Source: an uncultured Verrucomicrobiota bacterium (GTDB lineage Bacteria > Verrucomicrobiota > Verrucomicrobiia > Limisphaerales > UBA9464). Taken from it: 10,964 nucleotides of DNA. Shown here piece by piece: positions 1 to 6,371 of this stretch. Made by a program: the position numbers and the translations under genes. Within the stretch, counting starts at the first letter, position 1, and every line of letters starts with the position of its first letter. Under the pieces are notes generated by a model. That model was not told the DNA's origin. It did not search any database and saw only the letters and a list, made by a program, of their open reading frames with translations. Where the stretch lies: NCBI GenBank assembly GCA_903925515.1, contig CAIYFP010000217.1, positions 1-10,964 on the forward strand, given 5' to 3'.

Positions 1-161
1 AGGTCCAGCGTCTGCGTGAGCCACTGCGCCCGGGCCACCCCAAACGACAGCAGCAACAGCGACGGCAGCAGCCCGAGCCGCTTCAGCGTCGGCATCCACC
101 CCGCTCCCGCACACCCGCCCCCCGCTCCACGCTCCTCGCCCCTCGTCTTCATCTCGTTCAT
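1..161 (-). CDS. Secreted protein of unknown function, 5' part only (runs off left edge)
   Basis: Only the first 53 codons are in the window. From the ATG at 161 the protein begins MNEMKTRGEE and continues through a Gly-rich stretch to MPTLKRLGLLPSLLLSFGVA, then RAQWLTQTLDL at the edge. The basic residues, Leu-rich core and A-R-A|Q end look like a Sec signal peptide cut before Gln. An exact GGAGG lies 7 bases upstream of the ATG at 161, which favours this start. ATGs at 152 and 95 are alternatives, and the one at 95 would give the most compact signal peptide. The mature start (QWLTQTLDL) resembles, from memory, the beginning of large secreted proteins of Verrucomicrobiota. It lies 27 bases after the Kelch gene on the same strand, so co-transcription is likely. 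The function cannot be judged from this fragment. Confidence 0.72.
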   Translation of the reverse strand, partial: MNEMKTRGEERGAGGGCAGAGWMPTLKRLGLLPSLLLLSFGVARAQWLTQTLD

Positions 162-168
162 CTCAAAT

Positions 169-173
169 CCTCC
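169..173 (-). promoter_or_regulatory. Shine-Dalgarno site GGAGG for the left-edge secreted protein
   Basis: On the minus strand the sequence reads GGGAGGATTTGAG directly before the ATG at 161. This is an exact GGAGG with a 7-base spacer. It is the clearest ribosome binding site in the window and lies in the short gap after the Kelch gene stop. Confidence 0.7.
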
Positions 174-188
174 CATTCCGGTTCGGGT

Positions 189-2012
189 TCAGGGCTTGCG
201 GTACAGGTACCACGCGGCCTCCGGCACCAGCCGTTGCACCGTCCCGAGCGTCGTCACCGGATTCCCGGCCGATTGACCCCCGAAAACCACCAGTTCCGAC
301 CCGGTCCATGCCCCCGCAAAGTTCTTCCGCGCCGTCGGCGTGCCCGTGCCGCTGAGATGCCGCCATTGGTTGCGCGCCGGGTCGTAGGCCGCCCCCGTGG
401 ACAACGCCCCGGACGCGTCCTCGCCCCCGAACACCAGCATTTCCCGCCCCGTCCAGAAGGCGACATGCCCGGAGCGTCGTGATGGCGCGAGGTCCGAGGG
501 CAGGGGAGTCCATGCATCCGTGTGCGGGTCGTACGACGCCCCGTCGCCCAGCGGCGCGCCGCCCGCCTTGCCGCCCCAGACGATCAACCTTGAACCAGTC
601 CAAACGGCCGAATGCCCCTGTCGAGCCGAAGGCGCCCCGGCCGCAGACAGGGTGGACCATGTCCCGTGGGTCACCCCGCCGGTCATGGGCAGGGATGCGC
701 CGGTGTCGGTTTCGCCGGCGTCTCCCTCGCCACCGAACACAAGGACCCGGTCCCCGCACCATGTCGCCGTGGCGTAGCGGCGGGCTGGGGGCGCATTGGG
801 CCGCGGCAAGGGGTCCCACAGGTTGCCAAGCGGATCGTAGGATGCGCCGTCGCCGAGCAGGCCGTCATCGTTGCGTCCCCCAAAGACGAACAGTCGGGCA
901 CCGGTCCATGCGAAGGCATGACCCTCGCGTTCGGAAGGCGCGTCCATGGTCGCGGTGGGGCTCCAGCTTTGGTTGACGGGATCATAGACCCCGCCGGTGC
1001 CAAGGAAGCTGGCGCCGAGCCCACCCCACACGATCAAGCGTTCTCCAGTCCATGCCATGGCATGCAGGCGCCGGGCGGAGGGGGCGTTGACGGGGGAGAG
1101 GGTGGACCAGTTGTTGTTGCCGGGCTTGTAGGCACCGCCGGAGGCGGTGACCGCGTTGTTCACGACCCCGCCCCACACCAGCATTTCGCTGCCGGTCCAC
1201 ACCGCACCATGGCCATGACGCGCCGTGGCGGCTCCGACGGACGACCCCGTGAACCAGCTCGGGGCGTCGAAGCCGATGAACTGGACCAAGCCTTGGGAAA
1301 GGAGCGTGAGGTCGCCGGGGACAGGAGAGGCAATGACAAGACCGCTCGGAAGGGAGGGAGCGACGAGGGAGGACTGCGGGGGAAGGGCGGCCGTGAGCTG
1401 GGCGACGCGGTTGGACAGGGCATTGACCTGGGCTTGAAGGTCGGCCTGGGTGGCATAGACCCGGTCGGAAAGGGTGTTGCTGGAGGATAGGATGTCGGGA
1501 ATGCGGGCGATGTTGAGGCTAAGGCGCGCATCGGGAACGGTTCCGGTGACCAAGGCGGAGGCGTCGCCCGGGGTGGAGAGTGCGAAGAGGGCGTAGGGTA
1601 CGGCGTGAAGGGGGGTGCGCGGGGAGAAGGTGGCGAGGGGGTTGATGGAGCCAGCAGGACGCGCGCTGATCTCGAGCCAGCGGTCGGCGCCGCCGTGGAA
1701 GGGTGCGGGGCCAAAGTCGAGGGAGACGGTGAAGAGGCCGTTGGTGACGACGACAGAGGGGAAGGCGAGCTCGGCGGAGGCAGGGCTGCCTCCGGCGAGG
1801 GCATCATGGAGACGAAAGCGCAGCTCGTAGGATCCGTTGGCGGCGGCCGACCCGTCGCTGAGGCGACCTTGATAGGTGAATGCCGTTCCCGCCGCCAACC
1901 TGCCCCCGACGACCCACGTCAAAAGGAGGCAAAACAGCGACCTCACGCCCTGCGTCACCCATGCGGCGCCATTTTGGCCGGACGACTTGTTTTTGTTAAT
2001 AACCAAGACCAT
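189..2012 (-). CDS. Secreted Kelch-repeat beta-propeller protein with N-terminal YQGRL domain and coiled coil
   Basis: A 607-residue protein of unknown precise role, predicted to be exported. Residues 22-43 hold a hydrophobic signal-peptide core (SLFCLLLTWVVGG then RLAAGTA). Residues 44-145 match the 'FTYQGRL...NGSYELRFRL...NGLFTVSLDFG...LHAVPYALFA' domain I recall from secreted proteins of Verrucomicrobiota and neighbours, often a stem before another domain. Residues 180-210 look like a short coiled coil (LSDRVYATQADLQAQV). From 264 on there are seven Kelch units of about 49 residues, each with AR..GH..AWTG..L.VFGG, with conserved Trp at 272, 321, 369, 418, 471, 520 and 569. Seven units would close a seven-bladed propeller. 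The start is uncertain: ATG 2012 has only a weak, close GAGGG, and an in-frame GTG at 1958 would start the protein just before the hydrophobic core. The gene follows the kinase by 86 bases and precedes another secreted gene by 27. Ligand or binding role is unknown; no catalytic residues are evident. Confidence 0.88.
   Translation of the reverse strand: MVLVINKNKSSGQNGAAWVTQGVRSLFCLLLTWVVGGRLAAGTAFTYQGRLSDGSAAANGSYELRFRLHDALAGGSPASAELAFPSVVVTNGLFTVSLDFGPAPFHGGADRWLEISARPAGSINPLATFSPRTPLHAVPYALFALSTPGDASALVTGTVPDARLSLNIARIPDILSSSNTLSDRVYATQADLQAQVNALSNRVAQLTAALPPQSSLVAPSLPSGLVIASPVPGDLTLLSQGLVQFIGFDAPSWFTGSSVGAATARHGHGAVWTGSEMLVWGGVVNNAVTASGGAYKPGNNNWSTLSPVNAPSARRLHAMAWTGERLIVWGGLGASFLGTGGVYDPVNQSWSPTATMDAPSEREGHAFAWTGARLFVFGGRNDDGLLGDGASYDPLGNLWDPLPRPNAPPARRYATATWCGDRVLVFGGEGDAGETDTGASLPMTGGVTHGTWSTLSAAGAPSARQGHSAVWTGSRLIVWGGKAGGAPLGDGASYDPHTDAWTPLPSDLAPSRRSGHVAFWTGREMLVFGGEDASGALSTGAAYDPARNQWRHLSGTGTPTARKNFAGAWTGSELVVFGGQSAGNPVTTLGTVQRLVPEAAWYLYRKP
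243..1223 (-). repeat. Seven tandem Kelch repeats, period about 147 bp
   Basis: This is the part of the Kelch gene coding for residues 264-590. The block 'A-W-T-G-x-x-L/M-x-V-W/F-G-G' recurs seven times at spacings of 49, 48, 49, 53, 49 and 49 residues. The fourth unit has WCG in place of WTG, and the longer gap after it holds an extra loop (residues 430-450). In the plus-strand reading the repeats show as recurring 'ccggtccatgc'-like words. The repeats are diverged, so this looks like an old protein-level array, not a recent DNA duplication. Confidence 0.85.
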
Positions 2013-2098
2013 GCCCTCGACGAGAAGGCGGATGCATGTTTCGGAGCACCTGCGCCCTCCCCATTTCGCATCGGGGGATGGTCGGCTTTTCTTACAGA

Positions 2099-5000
2099 CT
2101 ATCTTAAATCGACCGGTGGTTTTTCGCGACCGGCCGGGCCGGGCGGGGGGTCAAGCCAGCGTTCGTGCCCGCGTTCGTCCACGCGTCGTCCGGAAAGGCC
2201 GGCAGCGTTGCGCGCCAGCTCGCTGGCAAGGGAGGGGTCCGGAGCGAGGGTCCAACGCCGGAAGACGTTGGGGGCGCTCAGGGTAACCAGCGACTGGTCT
2301 GCGGACATGCCCGCCCAGAAGACGGTGCCGGCATGGGCCAGCGCCGGGGTCACCTGCATGCCGGTGGCTGAGTCGAACACCCGGACATTTTGAAGAGCAT
2401 CCACGGTCACAACCCATCGTCCGTCCCCGCCGAAGCTGGCCCGAAGACGCCCTCGGAAGGGCAACCCGTTGCCGATCATCCGCCGCACGCCTGTTCGCGC
2501 CTCGAAAACCTGCAGGGAGCCGGCGTCGGCGCTGTTGAGCAACCAGTGTCGTGGCTCGTTCCAGTCCACGTCCTCCAGCCGGCCCATTCCAGCCTCAAAA
2601 CGGGGCCATGACGCGGCTCGACGAGCCTCCCAGACCACCGGCGCGCCATGGACGATGCCGAAGAGGTACGACGAGCCAAGGAAGGTCAGCCAAGATGGAG
2701 GACCATCCGCGAGGATCTCCGTGTCGTGGACCCCGGGTGCCTCCCATGCGACAACCCGGATCCGGCCCATGTCGGCACCCACCGATGCCACCATCGACCC
2801 GTCGGGGGACAGCACATGGCTCCTCGGGGCATGAACCGGCACCCCTGCGGTCCGGAGCGGCTCGGGCCGGTCCGGGGCCCATGAACGGATCACCCCGGTG
2901 GCATCGACGGTCACAAGGCGGCCAGGATCGATGACGCGGAGGTCGGCCACCGCGACGGGATGCCGGAGTCGCGACGAGTGCCATGCACCCTCGCGACGCG
3001 TGAGCCAAAGCACCTCCTCCGACGCTGGATTTCCCCGGTCGTTCCCGGAAACGAGCCCCTTGACCGCCCACGATTCACCCGCGAGGGCGCCCACCACGAC
3101 GGGGTCGGGACCCAAGACCAAGCCCTCGGCCGCCGTCCGCCACTCCCCTTCCCTCCTGTCCATCGCAAGGACCACGTCACGGCCGGGGCTGGCTCCCAGG
3201 TCGCGACGGGACGCGACCGTGACGAGGACGTCGCCCCGGACGTTCCATGCCGCTCGTCGCCACTCCAGCCGGCCCTCCTGCCCGGCCATCGGTCCCCAAT
3301 GGGCGATGGATGGCACGGCCCGGCGCTCGTGCTCGGCACCCTGATGCCTCCACAGTCGAACCCACCCGTCATCGGCCGCCGTAAGCCATGACCCGTCCAC
3401 CGGATGGAACGCCACCCAACGCACCGCCCGGGCGTGCTTGGGAATCGTTGCCACCAACCCGCCGTCCTCAAGGCTCCACACGTTCGCATGCCCGTCCGCC
3501 CCGCCCGTCAGGAGCCATCTTCCATCCACTCCAACCGTCATCGCATGGCATCGGTTTCCCCGCATGGGGATGTCCGGCAAGGCCTGGCTGCCATCGCCGC
3601 AGTTCAGCACGCGCAGGTCATGCGACTCGAGGCTCGCGACCAACCGTTGCCCATCGACCCCGCCATGGTCCATCAAGATGCCCCCCGGCCCGAGGGCGAC
3701 CGATGGCATCCGCTCCTTGCCCGTGCCAACATCCCACCCTTGCACCACGCGTTGCTGGCGGTCGTCGCGGGCGAGGGTCGCAAGGGTTCCGGAGCCATGG
3801 CCCCATGCGAGCGCCGCGAGGCGACCCGCCACCCGGAATTGCACGCGCAACACACCGTCGGGAACGCTCCACACCTTCACCGTCCCGTCGCGGGAGCCCG
3901 AGGCCAGCAAGGTCGAGTCCGGACTGAAGGACATCGCATTGACCGGCCCGCCATGGGCTCCAGCCAGACGGCACGGCGACCTGCCGTCCGCACGCCCAAG
4001 GCCCACGCCGTATCCCGAACGCGCCGCCGCGATCCATCGATGGTCCGGGCTGCCGACGGCCCAGCCCACCCCCTCCCACCGGGCGCCATCCGGACGACCC
4101 GTGGCCATGTCAAACCATGACACCTCGCCCGTTGCCTCCGTCGGTTGCTCGAATGCCGGAAGATCGATCCGGGGTGCAGACCATGCACGGTCGCCGTCGT
4201 TGCAAAGCTGGACATGGGCGGGCCGCCTCGCGCACCGCACCGGCCCATGGACCAAGGCGCCCGTGTTGGAATCCCAGACGCGGGCGAACCCTTGGTCGTC
4301 CGACGTGACCACGCGCTCGCCATCGGGCCCGAACGTGACCGAGAACAGGCCGTGCCCGGCCATGATCGTCGCCCGGACCGCCGGCATGCGTTCCCGGACC
4401 TGACGTGCCAACACCCGCTCGGCCTCGGCCCGCTGCCCCGCCGCCTCCTTGCTCGCGATCCCCTGCGCCAGCCAAACCAACGCCATCGCGTCGTCCCCGT
4501 CGTGCATCGCACGGGTCGCCGACGCCACATGCAGGCTGCTCATGCGGAGTTCCTGCTCCGCCAGCCGGGCGCGTCGCCCGGCGTCCAACCATGCCTCGCG
4601 CTGCCACGTCCACGCTCCCCATGCCGCCCCCGCCACCAGGGTCGCCGCCGCCGCCCACGCCATCCCGCGACGCCATCGCCTCCATCGTTGCCGTCGCCGC
4701 ACCGACCCGCCCGACGTCAGCAAGGCGAGGTCGCCCCCAAGCTCCCCCGCCGTCGCATACCGGTCCTCCGGCCGGGCCGCGCAGGCCCGCATCACGACCG
4801 CGTTCAACTCCCTCAGGACGCCTGCGTCGCTCCCCCCGTCCATCGCGTCGCATGGCCGGGGAAAATCGTCACGGCGCAACCCCGTGGACGCCTCGTACAA
4901 GACCATCCCAAGGCTGTAGATGTCCGCTTGGCGCGAGTTCGGTCCCTCCGGCGCGATGTAGCCGTCCGTTCCCACGAACGACCGCGCCTCGGATTGCTCC

Positions 5001-5545
5001 ACCACGAGCCCAATGTCCGCCAGCTTCGGCCGGCCCCCCACGAACACGATGTTCGACGGCTTGATGTCCCGGTGCAGCAGGCCCGCCTCGTGCAGGCGAG
5101 CCATGGCCGACGCCAGCCGGCGCCCCAGTTCCAACACGGCCTCGGAGTCCAGGCGGCCGCGCTTGGCCATGACTCGCCCCAGCGTGCAGGGCTCGTACGT
5201 CTCGGGCTCCACGGTCGCCCCCGGCTCCCCGTCCACGGCGTCCGCCAGCTCCATCACGTAGTAAAAATAGCCCTCCGCGTCGTTCCTCCCCGTGTGCAGC
5301 ACGTCCACGAATCCCTCGTCCTCCCGGGACAACGGCTCGAAACGCTGCACCCCCGCGAACTCTCGGCCATACGGGCGCTCGTCCCGGAACAGGTCACGCC
5401 GGACCACCTTCACCACCCGCCACACCCCCAGCACCGAACGCGCAAGCCACACCTGCCCGTGGCTCCCCTCGCCGATGCGCCGCACCACCTCGTGGTCCGG
5501 CACCCGGGGCGCGCCGCCGCCCGTCTCACTCCGCCCCGGGTCCAT
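2099..5545 (-). CDS. Transmembrane serine/threonine protein kinase with C-terminal WD40 repeats
   Basis: A 1148-residue receptor-like kinase. The N-terminal Hanks-type domain (about 18-275) has the glycine loop GEGSHGQV at 25-32, a probable ATP-anchoring Lys46 (VVKVV), HRDIKPSN at 158-165, a DIG in place of DFG at 177-179 and APE at 198-200. The catalytic Asp160, Asn165 and Asp177 are present, so activity is expected. A very basic stretch (282-293, RRRQRWRRWRR) precedes one hydrophobic segment at about 295-314. By the positive-inside rule the kinase is cytoplasmic and the remaining 830 residues are outside. Residues 320-395 look helical. From 398 on there are WD40-like units, clearest at 398-425 (VTFGPDGERVVTSDDQG), 530-560 (SPDSTLLASGSRDGTVKVWS) and 670-733. 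ATG 5545 has AGGGG 5 bases upstream and lies inside the sigma gene, giving a 20-base overlap. It probably senses an envelope or ligand state; substrates are unknown. Confidence 0.93.
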   Translation of the reverse strand: MDPGRSETGGGAPRVPDHEVVRRIGEGSHGQVWLARSVLGVWRVVKVVRRDLFRDERPYGREFAGVQRFEPLSREDEGFVDVLHTGRNDAEGYFYYVMELADAVDGEPGATVEPETYEPCTLGRVMAKRGRLDSEAVLELGRRLASAMARLHEAGLLHRDIKPSNIVFVGGRPKLADIGLVVEQSEARSFVGTDGYIAPEGPNSRQADIYSLGMVLYEASTGLRRDDFPRPCDAMDGGSDAGVLRELNAVVMRACAARPEDRYATAGELGGDLALLTSGGSVRRRQRWRRWRRGMAWAAAATLVAGAAWGAWTWQREAWLDAGRRARLAEQELRMSSLHVASATRAMHDGDDAMALVWLAQGIASKEAAGQRAEAERVLARQVRERMPAVRATIMAGHGLFSVTFGPDGERVVTSDDQGFARVWDSNTGALVHGPVRCARRPAHVQLCNDGDRAWSAPRIDLPAFEQPTEATGEVSWFDMATGRPDGARWEGVGWAVGSPDHRWIAAARSGYGVGLGRADGRSPCRLAGAHGGPVNAMSFSPDSTLLASGSRDGTVKVWSVPDGVLRVQFRVAGRLAALAWGHGSGTLATLARDDRQQRVVQGWDVGTGKERMPSVALGPGGILMDHGGVDGQRLVASLESHDLRVLNCGDGSQALPDIPMRGNRCHAMTVGVDGRWLLTGGADGHANVWSLEDGGLVATIPKHARAVRWVAFHPVDGSWLTAADDGWVRLWRHQGAEHERRAVPSIAHWGPMAGQEGRLEWRRAAWNVRGDVLVTVASRRDLGASPGRDVVLAMDRREGEWRTAAEGLVLGPDPVVVGALAGESWAVKGLVSGNDRGNPASEEVLWLTRREGAWHSSRLRHPVAVADLRVIDPGRLVTVDATGVIRSWAPDRPEPLRTAGVPVHAPRSHVLSPDGSMVASVGADMGRIRVVAWEAPGVHDTEILADGPPSWLTFLGSSYLFGIVHGAPVVWEARRAASWPRFEAGMGRLEDVDWNEPRHWLLNSADAGSLQVFEARTGVRRMIGNGLPFRGRLRASFGGDGRWVVTVDALQNVRVFDSATGMQVTPALAHAGTVFWAGMSADQSLVTLSAPNVFRRWTLAPDPSLASELARNAAGLSGRRVDERGHERWLDPPPGPAGREKPPVDLR

Positions 5546-6266
5546 CGGTGCCCCTGACCTTCCCCGATTCGCCTGCCAGGCCCGGGTCCAGCCCGCACTC
5601 GGCCTCCTTCCGCACCTTCTCCACCTCCCGCTGCAACCGCCCCATCAACCGATGCCGGACCACATACACCTGCGCGAGGCTCACGTCCAAGATCCGCGCC
5701 ACGTCCGCCCCGGGCCGGTCCTCCATCACGGTCATGAAAAAGATCTGGTAGTGCTCCGGCGTCGCGGCCAGTCGAACCCGCTCCAGCGCCCGCCCCAGCA
5801 GCATCTCCTTCCATGCCTCCATCCACGCCGCGTCATCGTCCGGAGTCACGCAGGGCTCTGCCATCCACGAACGTTCCTCCCCGGTCCCGGAGCCCGGGTC
5901 CCCGCCCCTCGCCGTCACGCATCCCACCCCGTCCACATGGCCCACCCGCGCCTCGCGGCCACGCCGACGCAACTGGTCCATGATGCGCAGCCGCGCCATG
6001 CGCCGCACCCAGCCCTCGAAGCTGCATTGCCCGGGACGGTACTCGAACTCGGGCATCTTGCGCGCCACCGCCAACGCCGTCTCCTGGACCACCTCGTCCG
6101 CCTCGTCCTCGCGCAACCCCGCCCGCAACGCCACCCGGTGCACCAGCTTGCCGTACCGCGAGAGAAACTGCCCCCACGTCGTCTCGTCCCGCCAATCCCG
6201 AAGCCGTTCCACGAACGACGCCCGCGTCGCCGTACGATCGCCTTCGATGGAGAAACGCCCCCTCAC
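5526..6266 (-). CDS. RNA polymerase sigma factor, sigma-70 family (ECF-like)
   Basis: A 246-residue sigma factor with two main conserved regions. Region 2 spans about 31-103 (WGQFLSRYGKLVHRVA, EADEVVQETALAVARKMPEF, then SFEGWVRRMARLRIMDQLRR). Region 4 spans about 155-222, with a helix-turn-helix at PGADVARILDVSLAQVYVVR followed by a basic helix. The linker 105-150 is long and Gly/Asp-rich and shows no region 3, consistent with an ECF-type factor. The start is GTG at 6266, because an in-frame TGA lies two codons upstream. There is no clear Shine-Dalgarno sequence. The stop overlaps the kinase start by 20 bases, so the two are probably translationally coupled. Sigma/kinase pairs of this kind are common in Planctomycetota and Verrucomicrobiota. 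No separate anti-sigma factor is visible here; the kinase may take the regulatory role, which is inference. Target promoters are unknown. Confidence 0.9.
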   Translation of the reverse strand: MRGRFSIEGDRTATRASFVERLRDWRDETTWGQFLSRYGKLVHRVALRAGLREDEADEVVQETALAVARKMPEFEYRPGQCSFEGWVRRMARLRIMDQLRRRGREARVGHVDGVGCVTARGGDPGSGTGEERSWMAEPCVTPDDDAAWMEAWKEMLLGRALERVRLAATPEHYQIFFMTVMEDRPGADVARILDVSLAQVYVVRHRLMGRLQREVEKVRKEAECGLDPGLAGESGKVRGTDGPGAE

Positions 6267-6280
6267 TGCTCAATGCTTTC

Positions 6281-6305
6281 GACGATGGACGGATTTGTCC
6301 ATTCC
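6281..6305 (-). promoter_or_regulatory. Candidate ECF-type promoter with inverted repeat upstream of the sigma gene
   Basis: On the minus strand GGAAT (6305-6301) and CGTC (6284-6281) are separated by 16 bases, which resembles the GGAA(C/T)...CGTC -35/-10 pattern of many ECF promoters. The spacer holds a 6-bp inverted repeat, ATGGAC-N6-GTCCAT (6285-6302). Transcription would start only about 5-12 bases before the GTG at 6266. Such short words occur by chance in GC-rich DNA, so this is weak. It would fit autoregulation by the sigma factor. Confidence 0.25.
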
Positions 6306-6371
6306 AGACACGGGCCCTGCCGCGCGGAACGTGGGCGCCGCCACGACCGAGGGCAGGCCGCATGCCGCGCC

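Noticed and set aside
243..1223. CRISPR-like or satellite DNA array suggested by the regular 147-bp spacing
   Set aside because: The repeats are in frame, diverged at DNA level and explained fully by Kelch protein units.
1160..1807. Pro/Ser-rich 215-codon minus-strand frame inside the Kelch gene
   Set aside because: It is the shifted reading of a pyrimidine-rich coding stretch. The other frame encodes the conserved YQGRL domain and coiled coil.
4145..5557. Plus-strand open frame opposite the kinase domain
   Set aside because: Same Arg/His/Pro/Gln-rich composition and no domain; it lies wholly antisense to the conserved kinase motifs.
6306..6371. Possible terminator after pheT (CCTGCC...GGCAGG, long loop)
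   Set aside because: Only six pairs around a loop of over 30 bases and no T tract, so it is not a convincing terminator.
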